Source: an uncultured Bacilli bacterium | GTDB taxonomy: Bacteria; Bacillota_I; Bacilli_A; RF39; UBA660 | Reading direction: 5' to 3' | Assembly: GCA_947624175.1 (NCBI GenBank) | Contig: CANQJD010000010.1 | Coordinates: 1 to 34,099, forward strand | DNA length: 34,099 bases | Shown here: positions 8,531-16,388 of the stretch, in pieces | Layout: each line of letters begins with the position of its first letter | Position numbering within the stretch: position 1 is the first letter of the stretch | Program-made: the position numbers and the translations under genes | Notes under the pieces: model-generated | Told to the model about the DNA's origin: nothing | Seen by the model: only the letters and a program-made list of their open reading frames with translations | Databases searched by the model: none

Positions 8531-8548
8531 CGTTTGTAGAAAAAACAT

Positions 8549-8577
8549 TTGTAAAATATAAGTAAATAAAGTATAAT
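8549..8577 (+). promoter_or_regulatory. Promoter of full-length LRR surface gene
   Basis: TTGTAA (8549-8554), a 17-bp spacer and TATAAT (8572-8577), giving a start near 8584 and a short 5' UTR containing GGGAGGA. It lies downstream of terminator A, so this surface gene can be expressed independently of the leader. Confidence 0.8.
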
Positions 8578-8601
8578 TAGATTAGAATAGTGGGAGGATA
8601 T

Positions 8602-10125
8602 ATGATAAAAAGCAGTAATCATAAAAAGGGAGTAATGGTTGGAGTAATAGTAGCACTTCTTCTAGTAGTAACACTAGGAGTAACATTTGCAATCTATAAT
8701 TATTCAAAAGTAGGAGAAAATCAAATATTAGTAACCGGAGATATTTATATGAAATATACAGGAACTAATCAAATAAATGCACCAGATATGTTACCTATTG
8801 ATATTAATAATTATTATAGTGGTGGATATATAGTAAATCCAAATATGACAGAAGAAGAACTATCCAGTTGTGAGAGTTATTTTAATGAATTAAATGAAAC
8901 TTTAAGTGGAAGAGTGTTTCAAGAAGGAGAAACAGCCAAAGCATTTTGTGAGGGAACAGGAACGATTTTTAGTGAAACTACTTTTCAACAAGCACTTGAT
9001 ACTAATTTTTTTGATGATTCACCAGTTAATTTAGAAGAATTAAAAAGTCTAAATATAATAAAACAAGATACATCAAAAATAAAAGAAAATATACCATATT
9101 TTGAATTTAAAATAGAAGGAGTAAATAATTATAGTAAAGATATATGGTATGAAATAGTATTAAAGGATGGAGAACCACCAGCTGATGAACCAAAAAGAAC
9201 TGAAAGATTAAGAGATGACTTACTCCGATTTAGATTAGTAGAAGTAGTAGGAGAAGAAGAGAAAGAAATATTTACAAATAGAGGATATGAAGATATAAGT
9301 GATGAAAGAATATATGTAAATACAATAGGTGCAAATACTAAAGAAAAAATAACAAGAACATATAGAATATATATGTGGATATCAGATAGTGTAAAAGTCG
9401 GAGTAGGAGAAGATATTGATTATGATATGGAAACATGGAATAATGAAGTCTATGCAAGTGTAAAGATAAATGTAGCAGGAGACTTTAATGAAAAAGAAGT
9501 AAATTATACTCCACTTCCTCAACCAGCATCATGTTTCAAAACTCAAGAATTTGATAATAAAGGAACTACTGAAATCATGATAACAAATTATAATCCATCA
9601 TGTGGAAGAGAAGTAGTAATACCAAGCAAAATAAATGGACATGAGGTAACAGTTATAGGTAATAGTTCTGGTTATAATGAAAGTTATATAATGCCTATTG
9701 TTGTTGTACATGACCCTATGTCATTTTGTGGTAAAGGTTTAACAAGTGTAGTAATCCCAAATACAGTAAGGACAATAGGAAGTGTTGCTTTTGCTGGTAA
9801 TAATCTAACAAAAGTAGAAATACCAGATAGTGTAACTTGGATAGATGATAAGGCATTTCAAGATAATCCATTAGAAGAAGTAAAAGTCGGAAGTGGAATA
9901 GAGTATATAGGAAATGTGGCTTTTAATGCAGGTTCTTATAGTAATTTTCAAAGGTTAGAAATAAGGAAAACTTGCAATGAAATAAAGAATATACCAGATA
10001 AAAATGAAGTTATACAATATCCATGGACATGGGCAACCCATAAAGAAGGATTAAAAATCTATGGCTATGAAGAAGGGCAATTAACATTATGTGATACACA
10101 AATTAAAGGTATATCACCAGCATAA
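8602..10125 (+). CDS. TasA/SipW-class surface protein with BspA-like LRR domain
   Basis: ATG 8602 has GGGAGGA 4 nt upstream; a GTG four codons earlier would overlap that site and is rejected. The N-terminus is basic (MIKSSNHKKG), then a hydrophobic segment (about 11-30) ending in TFAIYNYSKVG, typical of SipW-processed TasA/CalY-like exports, followed by a beta-rich ectodomain (about 35-300). The C-terminus carries BspA/LRR_5 repeats (VVIPNTVRTIGSVAF, KVEIPDSVTWIDDKAF, EVKVGSGIEYIGNVAF). Length is 507 aa. There is no LPXTG. The part corresponding to 1-1028 is nearly identical in its first ~430 bases and then diverges in patches within the LRR region. Likely a surface adhesin or matrix protein; the ligand is unknown. 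The gene has its own promoter, leader element A upstream and a terminator copied in the paralogue. Confidence 0.88.
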   Translation: MIKSSNHKKGVMVGVIVALLLVVTLGVTFAIYNYSKVGENQILVTGDIYMKYTGTNQINAPDMLPIDINNYYSGGYIVNPNMTEEELSSCESYFNELNETLSGRVFQEGETAKAFCEGTGTIFSETTFQQALDTNFFDDSPVNLEELKSLNIIKQDTSKIKENIPYFEFKIEGVNNYSKDIWYEIVLKDGEPPADEPKRTERLRDDLLRFRLVEVVGEEEKEIFTNRGYEDISDERIYVNTIGANTKEKITRTYRIYMWISDSVKVGVGEDIDYDMETWNNEVYASVKINVAGDFNEKEVNYTPLPQPASCFKTQEFDNKGTTEIMITNYNPSCGREVVIPSKINGHEVTVIGNSSGYNESYIMPIVVVHDPMSFCGKGLTSVVIPNTVRTIGSVAFAGNNLTKVEIPDSVTWIDDKAFQDNPLEEVKVGSGIEYIGNVAFNAGSYSNFQRLEIRKTCNEIKNIPDKNEVIQYPWTWATHKEGLKIYGYEEGQLTLCDTQIKGISPA

Positions 10126-10131
10126 TAAACT

Positions 10132-10166
10132 AAAAAATTCTTAATTAATTTTAAGAGTTTTTTTTC
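10132..10166 (+). terminator. Rho-independent terminator after LRR surface gene
   Basis: The same ATTCTTAA...TTAAGAGT hairpin and T run as at 1036-1070. It begins a few bases after the tandem stop codons TAA TAA. Confidence 0.85.
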
Positions 10167-10189
10167 TTACTTAAATTTTGAAAAACATC

Positions 10190-10218
10190 TTGCATTTTTA
10201 AGGATTTTATTGTACTAT
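10190..10218 (+). promoter_or_regulatory. Promoter of the 10245/11209 gene pair
   Basis: TTGCAT (10190-10195), a 17-bp spacer and TACTAT (10213-10218), upstream of AAAGAGGTAG and ATG 10245. Confidence 0.7.
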
Positions 10219-10244
10219 AAAAAGTAATTTTAAAGAGGTAGTAT

Positions 10245-11207
10245 ATGAACAATAATAATAATCCTTATAATCATGCAATTAATTGTTATAATAGTGGTGA
10301 TTATCTAAATGCCAGGAAGTGGTTAGTTATAGCAAGTGGTAATCCTTTATATGAAGAAAAGGCTATAAATATGTTGGCTATAATTGAAATAAGTTGTAGT
10401 AACTATTTAAAAGCTAGAAGTATTTTAGAAGAAAACAGGGATATTTTATATCCTAATCATGCTGAAAACTATGGTATTCTTGAAATGAAAGAATATAACT
10501 ATAATAAATCAAAAGAAAATATTATAGATAGTTTTAATAATTCGGATTTTCAACCTGGTAAGTTAATTTATTTAGCTGATTTATATGTTGAACTTGGAGA
10601 ATATGATATAGCTAGAAAAATGTATGAAACTTTGCTAAATAAATCCGATTATTATGTAAAAGCAACATTGAAATTAATCTATTTAAGTATAATTGAAAAA
10701 AATTATAGTTATGCAAGTAGGTTATTTAAAAATATAAATGAAAGTGAAATTAATAGAAAATTATATACAAGATTAAGTATTACTTTAGATTATTTTAATA
10801 AAAAATTAAAACTATCTAAATATCCTCAATATTATGTTAGAAGACTTTTAAGAGATGATGATAATGATTTAATGGAACATGTTAAAAGACATGTTGGAGA
10901 AAATAATGCCAGTGATGGTAGTTATTTCTTTCCGGATATTAATCTTGAAAAAACAATTTTGGAAGTAAGGAAGTTAATTGGAGAACTTAATCCAAAATAT
11001 GATGAAGATTCATATGAATATAAAATAAGTTTTCCAACAGGAGTTGGTTACAATGGGGGAGAAGTTACTAATTCTTTAAAAGCCATTACGGCAATTGGAA
11101 CTAATCGAATTATAACTATGTATCCAATTCTTTTATCAAATGAATTTAATCAAGAAGGATATATGGAAAATAAGCAATTATTATTGAAACGGAAAAGAGG
11201 AAAATAA
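10245..11207 (+). CDS. TPR-like helical-repeat protein, function unknown
   Basis: 320 aa, no signal peptide or membrane segment, so cytoplasmic. Residues 1-190 read as tetratricopeptide-like helix pairs: NHAINCYNSGDYLNARKWL, GKLIYLADLYVELGEYDIARKMYE and KATLKLIYLSIIEKNYSYA have the small-residue spacing of TPRs. After about residue 190 there is a basic stretch (KYPQYYVRRLLRDDD) and a distinct C-terminal module (SYEYKISFPTGVGYNGGEV and onwards) that I do not recognise. AAAGAGGTAGTAT precedes the ATG. The next gene, also helical-repeat-rich, begins one base after the stop, so the two probably act together, perhaps as scaffold or adaptor proteins. No specific function is claimed. Confidence 0.7.
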   Translation: MNNNNNPYNHAINCYNSGDYLNARKWLVIASGNPLYEEKAINMLAIIEISCSNYLKARSILEENRDILYPNHAENYGILEMKEYNYNKSKENIIDSFNNSDFQPGKLIYLADLYVELGEYDIARKMYETLLNKSDYYVKATLKLIYLSIIEKNYSYASRLFKNINESEINRKLYTRLSITLDYFNKKLKLSKYPQYYVRRLLRDDDNDLMEHVKRHVGENNASDGSYFFPDINLEKTILEVRKLIGELNPKYDEDSYEYKISFPTGVGYNGGEVTNSLKAITAIGTNRIITMYPILLSNEFNQEGYMENKQLLLKRKRGK

Positions 11208-11208
11208 A

Positions 11209-12687
11209 ATGCTTGATAAATTAAATAAATTATACGAACTAGTATTAAGTGATAAAGAATTAACTAGTAAAAGTTTAAAAGGAATTGGTTTAAATAATAA
11301 AAATATTAATTTATTAATTAAAAATGAAGTATTAGAAAAAGTAAAAATAAAAAATATCTTGGATATATTTAATCGAAGATATAATTTTAAAAATTTAGAT
11401 GGATTAATATCTTATCTTAAAACTTTAGAAGATATTGATTCTAAAAAAGCTATTGCTGGTTATGAAAAGATATTAGAAAATAATGAAGATAAAATAATAT
11501 CTTTAAAATTATTATTACTTTATCTTAAAAATAATGAATATGATAAAGCATTTAAGTTATTTTTAAATTTATATAATAATTTAGATTATAACTTTTATTT
11601 ATATTTATTTAGTATGTTAACAAAATTAGATGATAGTTATATAGCAAGAGTTAAAAACTTTAAATATAAAGATTATGAAATAAATGATAATACAATTGAT
11701 GATAGTGTTCTTGATATTTTAAATAATATTAGACTTAGTGCCTATAAACATAAGTTTCATGATGCTATTTTATTAATGAATAATTTAAATAAAGATAATA
11801 TATCTAATCAAATATTATTAGTTTTATTAGAAAAGATAAATGAAATAGATAGTATTAATAAAAATAATGATTTAACTTTAGTTAAGAATAAGCAATATAA
11901 AAGAGTAGTAGAAGTTTTGGAAGAGAGAAATAGATGGAGAAATTTAGGAATTATAGAAAATTATACTTTGATTCTTACTAAAAAACTTTTAGAATTAAAA
12001 GAAAATCATTTAATTGATGAAATTGATAATAAAGATAGTAATACAGTCTTTGATGCTATAAATAATAAAGATTATAAGTTAGCTTTGAATATAATTGAAA
12101 AGTATTGTAGGGATAGAAAGTCTCTTCGAAGTGATAACATATTATTTCTTTTATTAAGAGAGATAGTTATCGAAATAGAATTAATTGAAAAAGCTGATAT
12201 GATTGATTTAAATGATATAGAATTAGAAGAGTTACCTGATGTTGAAGAAACTATAAATGATGAGACTAAAAATCAATTATTTGAACAAATAATAGGTATG
12301 ATAAAAGAAAATAAGTTATGTGAAGTAAAAAAATATATAAAAGAATGGTTAGATTTAATAGGTCGAGGGGAATATGAGTTTTTAATTTTTGATTTGATTA
12401 ATATAATTAAACTTGAAAGTTATAATAGTATTGATAAACTTTTAGATATTTTAAATAAATTAAATGAGAATAATTATCATTATCGATTAGGAGAATATAT
12501 TATAAAGTTTTATGAGGCTTTAAATAATAAAGAGATTAATAAAGCAAGAATTTATTTAGATATTATTAAGAATTCTGATAAATTAGGATGTGAATGTAGG
12601 TTAACTGGACCTATTGAAATGCTAGTTGAAGAAGAAAAATATGGAAAGAAATATAAAAAAATTCGGAAAAATTATTGGGATTATTAG
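11209..12687 (+). CDS. Large helical-repeat protein with winged-helix-like N-terminus
   Basis: 492 aa, very rich in Lys, Asn, Ile, Leu, Asp and Glu. The first ~45 residues (KELTSKSLKGIGLNNKNI, then LIKNEVLEKV) resemble the small helix-turn-helix found at the N-terminus of AbiEi-type antitoxins and some regulators, but the typical basic end (RVKRGVY) is reduced to KVKIKN. The rest is alpha-helical with TPR-like periodicity (AIAGYEKILENNEDKIISLKL and KDYKLALNIIEKYCRDR, plus a similar stretch near 430). No catalytic motif and no membrane segment are seen. GAAACGGAAAAGAGG precedes the ATG. Very low GC is normal for the window. A regulatory or scaffolding role with the preceding TPR protein is a guess. 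Confidence 0.65.
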   Translation: MLDKLNKLYELVLSDKELTSKSLKGIGLNNKNINLLIKNEVLEKVKIKNILDIFNRRYNFKNLDGLISYLKTLEDIDSKKAIAGYEKILENNEDKIISLKLLLLYLKNNEYDKAFKLFLNLYNNLDYNFYLYLFSMLTKLDDSYIARVKNFKYKDYEINDNTIDDSVLDILNNIRLSAYKHKFHDAILLMNNLNKDNISNQILLVLLEKINEIDSINKNNDLTLVKNKQYKRVVEVLEERNRWRNLGIIENYTLILTKKLLELKENHLIDEIDNKDSNTVFDAINNKDYKLALNIIEKYCRDRKSLRSDNILFLLLREIVIEIELIEKADMIDLNDIELEELPDVEETINDETKNQLFEQIIGMIKENKLCEVKKYIKEWLDLIGRGEYEFLIFDLINIIKLESYNSIDKLLDILNKLNENNYHYRLGEYIIKFYEALNNKEINKARIYLDIIKNSDKLGCECRLTGPIEMLVEEEKYGKKYKKIRKNYWDY

Positions 12688-12703
12688 AAAAATAGTTTAT
12701 AAT
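12675..12703 (+). promoter_or_regulatory. Promoter for 12720 gene inside preceding coding end
   Basis: TTGGGA (12675-12680), a 17-bp spacer and TATAAT (12698-12703), overlapping the last codons of the upstream gene and 16 nt before ATG 12720. Confidence 0.65.
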
Positions 12704-12719
12704 GAAAGAGGAGGTTTAA

Positions 12720-13142
12720 ATGGAGAATTTAGAAGATAAGATATATTTTTATATTCAAGAGATATATGAAATATTAAAGAATATTCATGATTATGTTAAA
12801 GAAAATCAAGATACTAACAAGTTAAGTTATTTGAAAACAGGAGTCGATGGATTTGAATCTGCGAATATCTATTTTCAAAATATTTATTTTAAAGTAAGTG
12901 ATAGATATGCTAATAGTTTATATTTTGATTATGTCGATGAATTAGGAGAAATGCAATTACCACCTAGTTTAGATGGTTTGTTTTATGGAAGTAAGATTAA
13001 GTTAGCTAATAATTCTAAAACTGTAATTGGAGTTAAAAACATGTTAGATAAAGATATTATTAATTATTTAGAAAAAGTATATCAAAAATTATTAATTTAT
13101 AAAAATATTAATAAGCAAGAAGAGAAAGTTAAAGTAAAATAA
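12720..13142 (+). CDS. Small cytoplasmic protein of unknown function
   Basis: 140 aa, not recognised. It has an N-terminal amphipathic helix (KIYFYIQEIYEILKNIHDYV), a central segment rich in Tyr, Phe and Asp (about 40-85) and a C-terminal helix ending in a charged KQEEKVKVK tail. There is no signal peptide or membrane helix. AGAGGAGGTTTAA is a strong binding site before ATG 12720. It has its own promoter and the bidirectional terminator at 13145-13170, so it can be a single-gene unit as well as the distal gene of the upstream pair. Confidence 0.65.
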   Translation: MENLEDKIYFYIQEIYEILKNIHDYVKENQDTNKLSYLKTGVDGFESANIYFQNIYFKVSDRYANSLYFDYVDELGEMQLPPSLDGLFYGSKIKLANNSKTVIGVKNMLDKDIINYLEKVYQKLLIYKNINKQEEKVKVK

Positions 13143-13144
13143 AA

Positions 13145-13170
13145 AAAAGCACCGCTTGGTGCTTTTCGTT
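13145..13170. terminator. Bidirectional terminator
   Basis: AAAAGCACC (13145-13153), loop GCTT, GGTGCTTTT (13158-13166). T-rich tails lie on both strands: TTTTCGTTTT on plus, eight T on minus. It serves both the 12720 gene and the convergent tRNA-Glu unit. Confidence 0.9.
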
Positions 13171-13175
13171 TTGAT

Positions 13176-13251
13176 TGGTAGTCTGTACGGGATTTGAACC
13201 CGTGAATGTCACCTTGAGAGGGTGATGTGTTAACCGCTTCACCAACAGACC
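13176..13251 (-). tRNA. tRNA-Glu (anticodon CUC)
   Basis: On the minus strand: acceptor GGTCTGT pairs with ACAGACT with a G-U first pair. The anticodon arm is TCACC-CTCTCAA-GGTGA, giving CUC, which reads GAG. The T arm is ACGGG-TTCAAAT-CCCGT, the discriminator is A, and CCA is encoded. The D-arm AAGCGGTTAA and the overall body match bacterial tRNA-Glu. The CUC isoacceptor is notable in so AT-rich a genome, where UUC alone often suffices. Confidence 0.93.
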
Positions 13252-13274
13252 AAGTAGTCCCTTAAGACATTATT

Positions 13275-13303
13275 ATTCTATCATAAAGAAACCACTTTGA
13301 CAA
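13275..13303 (-). promoter_or_regulatory. Promoter of tRNA-Glu
   Basis: On the minus strand TTGTCA (13298-13303), 17 bp, TAGAAT (13275-13280), with TGA just before the -10 (extended -10). It starts the tRNA about 20 nt downstream. Confidence 0.85.
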
Positions 13304-13311
13304 GATTTTCT

Positions 13312-13935
13312 TTAAAATTCTTTCTTTAAATAAAATTTCAAAGAGAGAAAATAAGACAAAAGACTAAAACCGATAACAAAGATAGGTAAGATAACAAGTC
13401 CATAATTATCTAGAAAATTAATTATATTAGTTAAATCAAGATATGGAAGAAGGATACTACCTAAAATTGCTATTCCAAAGACAATTACAAAGATAGCAAT
13501 TCGGGCTTTTTCAATTCCAAATTTAAAAACAATTGGATACATGAAGATAATGACAAAAGTTGTTGCTACAATAATCATCATCATACTATTTAATAAATAT
13601 AGATAATCAATAGCATCCCCTTTAAAACAACTAATTAAAATTGATGCCAGATAAGTTAGAAGGGTAGTAATAATAACTAAAATAATAGTTGATAAATATT
13701 TAGCTAATACCATATTTCTTCTTCCATTTGGAAGAGTAATACCATAAGCATCAAAGTTATTATAATTATCATAACTAAAAGTTGATAACATAATCATTGT
13801 TGAAAGAAAAGGGGGAATAAAGGAAATATCAAAATCTCCGGTTGCCATTAGCAAGAAATAAATCAAAATAACAAATATCAAACTTTTCAAATTACCTTTA
13901 ATTAAAAGTAAATCTTTTTTTATAAAACCTAACAT
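13312..13935 (-). CDS. ABC-2 type permease
   Basis: 207 aa with about six hydrophobic segments, starting MLGFIKKDLLLIKGNLKS, the usual opening of small ABC-2 permeases (ABC2_membrane_5 type). A conserved-looking cytoplasmic loop YDNYNNFDAYGITLPNGRRNMVLAK sits between segments 2 and 3; the 'LP' plus basic segment is typical of this family. It overlaps the upstream ATPase gene by 7 nt and is the last gene of a GntR-ATPase-permease operon, the YtrA/BcrAB-like arrangement that usually responds to cell-envelope-active agents. The substrate is unknown. No hairpin follows its stop, so transcription could continue into tRNA-Glu. Confidence 0.82.
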   Translation of the reverse strand: MLGFIKKDLLLIKGNLKSLIFVILIYFLLMATGDFDISFIPPFLSTMIMLSTFSYDNYNNFDAYGITLPNGRRNMVLAKYLSTIILVIITTLLTYLASILISCFKGDAIDYLYLLNSMMMIIVATTFVIIFMYPIVFKFGIEKARIAIFVIVFGIAILGSILLPYLDLTNIINFLDNYGLVILPIFVIGFSLLSYFLSLKFYLKKEF

Positions 13936-14795
13936 TCTTTCACTCCTTTAATCATTAAAACCATTAATTCTTCTAAAGTTACTTTATCAACGATGAAATC
14001 TTTATACTTTTTCTTTAATTTAGAACGATTATTAATTAATATTTCACAGTTATATTTATTTTTCTTATAAGAGATAATATCATCTTTATCTATTTTATCA
14101 AATTCTTCTAAACTACATTTCAAAATACCATAGTTATTAAGAATTTCTTGACATTCATCTTCTAATAAAACTTTTCCATTATCAATAAAAATAATTTTAT
14201 CAGCAATTTTTTCTAAGTCTGAAGTTATATGGGTTGAAAAGATAATGGAATGTTCTTCATCATTTATAAACGTTTGAAATAATTCTAAGATTTCATCTCT
14301 TACTACGGGGTCAAGACCACTGGTTGGTTCATCTAAAATTAAAAGTTTGGGGTGATGTGAAAGAGCAGTGATAATTTCCAACTTTTTCCGCATCCCTTTC
14401 GACATTTCTTTAATTATCGTTTTACTATTAAGATTAAAATCTTTTAAATATTTAAAAAATAAATTACTATCAAAGTTTTTATAAATACCTTTCATGATAA
14501 TATTAATATCATTTGGACTTAATAATTCAGGAAAGAAAGTATTGTCTAGTACAACTCCGATTTCTTCTTTAATAATATTTTCTTCCTTTTTAAAATCTTT
14601 ATTAAATATTTTAATTGAACCTTCATTTATTTTAACAACATTTAAAATCGATTTTAAAAGTGTTGTTTTTCCAGCACCATTTTCACCAATTAATCCAATA
14701 ATTAAACCACTTGGAATATTTAAGTTAATTGGTCCTAGTTCAAAATTATCTTTATAACTTTTCTTTAGATTTTTAATTTCAATTACATTTTTCAT
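13929..14795 (-). CDS. ABC transporter ATPase
   Basis: 288 aa nucleotide-binding subunit: Walker A GENGAGKTT (37-45), signature MSKGMRKKLE (131-140; SKGM replaces LSGGQ, common in this class), Walker B LLILDEPTSGLDP (151-163), and H-loop STH near 193. A C-terminal extension of about 70 residues after the nucleotide-binding domain is probably a regulatory or permease-contact domain. Start ATG overlaps the regulator stop by ATGA and its end overlaps the permease, so the three proteins are made in a coupled fashion. It pairs with the 13312 permease; export or sensing of an envelope-active compound is inferred from operon type. Confidence 0.9.
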   Translation of the reverse strand: MKNVIEIKNLKKSYKDNFELGPINLNIPSGLIIGLIGENGAGKTTLLKSILNVVKINEGSIKIFNKDFKKEENIIKEEIGVVLDNTFFPELLSPNDINIIMKGIYKNFDSNLFFKYLKDFNLNSKTIIKEMSKGMRKKLEIITALSHHPKLLILDEPTSGLDPVVRDEILELFQTFINDEEHSIIFSTHITSDLEKIADKIIFIDNGKVLLEDECQEILNNYGILKCSLEEFDKIDKDDIISYKKNKYNCEILINNRSKLKKKYKDFIVDKVTLEELMVLMIKGVKEC

Positions 14796-15172
14796 TCCTT
14801 ATCACTCTCCATTAATATTTTAATTAAATCTATAATTTCTTGACTTGATACATCAAATTGTTTAGCAAGTAAGATAGCTTGTTCTAAATAATTTTCGATT
14901 TCTTTTAAAGCATTTTCTTTAATCAATTCGGAATTTCTTTTAGCAACATAACTACCTTTACCTTGAACTTGAAAGATATAACCTTCTTTTTCTAATTCAT
15001 CATAGGCTTTTTTAATCGTCATAATACTAATATTAATATCACTTGCAAGGGTTCTAATAGAAGGTAAGGGTTCTTCTTCTACAAGTTCTCCAGATATGAT
15101 TTGATTGATAATGGTATTTTTAATTTGTTCATAGATTGGAGTAGGGCTACTATTACTAATAATTATTTTCAT
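14792..15172 (-). CDS. GntR-family (YtrA-type) transcriptional regulator
   Basis: 126 aa. The N-terminal winged helix reads TPIYEQIKNTIINQIISGEL, LPSIRTLASDINISIMTIKKAYDELEKEGY and QGKGSYVA. The short C-terminal helical tail (about 85-126) without an effector domain marks the YtrA subfamily. ATG 15172 is chosen because GGAGGTG lies 3 nt upstream; an ATG 15 codons earlier (15217) would start inside the promoter. It is first gene of the operon with ATPase and permease, and its promoter overlaps a dyad (15183-15205) expected to be its own operator. Autorepression relieved by an envelope signal is the family's known mode; the signal here is unknown. Confidence 0.9.
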   Translation of the reverse strand: MKIIISNSSPTPIYEQIKNTIINQIISGELVEEEPLPSIRTLASDINISIMTIKKAYDELEKEGYIFQVQGKGSYVAKRNSELIKENALKEIENYLEQAILLAKQFDVSSQEIIDLIKILMESDKE

Positions 15173-15182
15173 TTGCACCTCC

Positions 15183-15217
15183 ATATACACTATATAACAG
15201 TATATAACATTTGTCAA
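15183..15217 (-). promoter_or_regulatory. Promoter and probable GntR operator
   Basis: On the minus strand TTGACA (plus 15212-15217), 17 bp, TATAGT (plus 15189-15194). A dyad with ATATAC/GTATAT ends spans 15183-15205 across the -10, a likely site for the regulator encoded just downstream. Confidence 0.75.
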
Positions 15218-15241
15218 GAGAATATTAAAAAAAGAATTAAA

Positions 15242-15601
15242 TCATTGGTTATTTAATTCCTTTTTAATCCAAGTCATGATTACATCTACAACATAATCAA
15301 TTTCTTCATTACTTAATTCATGTCCCTTTTTAATATGATGCCATTTTTCTAGGCAACCTCGGCAACAAGTAGCTGTTGCATGTTCAGCTATAAAAACGGG
15401 ATGTCCTCGCATGGGAGTTTGCTTCCCATCATTTGAAATAAAACTTGGAGCCAGTCTTTTCTTGATAAAATCATATGCATGACTTTCAATTTTACTTAAA
15501 CCTTTTTCTTTAATATATAAAATATCTTTGTCTTTTAAATGAAATTTATTTCTAAAAGTTGATTTCTCGAGATTTTTTAAAACTATATCGATATCAGTCA
15601 A
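15242..15601 (-). CDS. DUF4186 family protein
   Basis: The block RLAPSFISNDGKQTPMRGHP followed by VFIAEHATATCCRGC and LEKWHHIKKG is the hallmark of DUF4186, a ~110-aa family of unknown function. The CCRGC cysteines with nearby His residues suggest a metal site, which is inference. There is no ATG near the N-terminus. TTG 15601 (with GGTG 6 nt upstream) gives MTDIDIVLKN; TTG 15613 and GTG 15610 are alternatives. It overlaps the end of the upstream permease, so it is the fourth gene of the second GntR-ABC operon and translationally linked to it. Its role with a transporter is not known. 119 aa with the chosen start. Confidence 0.85.
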   Translation of the reverse strand: MTDIDIVLKNLEKSTFRNKFHLKDKDILYIKEKGLSKIESHAYDFIKKRLAPSFISNDGKQTPMRGHPVFIAEHATATCCRGCLEKWHHIKKGHELSNEEIDYVVDVIMTWIKKELNNQ

Positions 15602-16388
15602 GATTAACACCAACTTTTAAATTCTTAATATTAATAAAATAGAAAATAATTATTAATAATAAATAGTAAACTGAACATCCAATTAAGATAACTTTAAAAG
15701 TATTAGGACTAGAAAAAGTATTAGATATAAACATATCCATTAAATTAGGTGTAAAAAGAGCAATGATATATAAAAGGAGCAGACTTAATAAACTAACTAA
15801 ATAATAAATACCGATGCCAATTCCAATTGATTTGGCAATTTTACCTTGATTTCCTTTATGCCCAAGTATCATACCTGTATAACCAATTTGAACCATGAAA
15901 ATTACTTCAAGGATTAGTATGATAATTAAGATTATAATTAGAGAAATATTACTAAAACCTGTCATATCCCTAAAACTAGCTAAAATCATATCTTTAAAGA
16001 TTATTAGATTTTCTTTATTAAAATAAGCAATTAAAATACTTAATATAACAACTAGGAAACTAGTTAGAGTAGTAATTAGTAAAGCAAGAAATTTAGAATT
16101 ATAGATAGTTTGCTTGGTAATTGGCAGAGTATGAGTTAAATAAGCTTCATCTCCATAGATATTCTTCCGAAATCTTACCCAAATTCTCATGAAATTATTA
16201 ATTAAAATATTAAAGAATAAAGCAATTAAAGTACCACTTGATATTAGTCCTAGAGTATGCATGACCATCGAATTATCAAAACCTAAAAGTATTCTTGTTA
16301 AAATAGCCATTCCAAAAGTTAAAAGATAAAAAACTCCTAATATTTTATAAATATATTTTAAATCATATTTTAAAACTTTACCTAACAT
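15594..16388 (-). CDS. ABC-2 type permease (second operon)
   Basis: 264 aa with about six membrane segments. The N-terminus is MLGKVLKYDLKYIYKILG, and a cytoplasmic loop (YGDEAYLTHTLPITKQTIYNSK) carries the HTLP motif common in Ytr-like ABC-2 permeases. It overlaps the ATPase gene upstream by 7 nt and DUF4186 downstream by 8 nt. It belongs to the same architectural class as the 13312 permease but is clearly longer and different in sequence, so the two operons are not a recent tandem duplication. Substrate unknown. Confidence 0.82.
   Translation of the reverse strand: MLGKVLKYDLKYIYKILGVFYLLTFGMAILTRILLGFDNSMVMHTLGLISSGTLIALFFNILINNFMRIWVRFRKNIYGDEAYLTHTLPITKQTIYNSKFLALLITTLTSFLVVILSILIAYFNKENLIIFKDMILASFRDMTGFSNISLIIILIIILILEVIFMVQIGYTGMILGHKGNQGKIAKSIGIGIGIYYLVSLLSLLLLYIIALFTPNLMDMFISNTFSSPNTFKVILIGCSVYYLLLIIIFYFINIKNLKVGVNLD

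Larger units (their letters stand above)
8373..8539 (+). other. Leader A read with -1 shift at G8: 55-aa product through terminator
   Basis: If the frame moves by -1 at G8 (or the tract has nine G), translation continues through LLTKIQSIKIAI and on to NTRFLYVFRL, stopping at TAG 8537-8539. The 34 codons after the G tract are open and run through both arms of the terminator hairpin. The matching frame of copy B gives IAPKYFSIKKII and VTRFLSVF, so the shared pattern is GGG-x3-K-x2-SIK-x16-TRFL-x-VF. The conserved Ser is AGT here and TCT in B, and the Leu in TRFL is CTT here and TTA in B, as expected for selected protein sequence. The frameshift itself is inferred. Confidence 0.5.
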
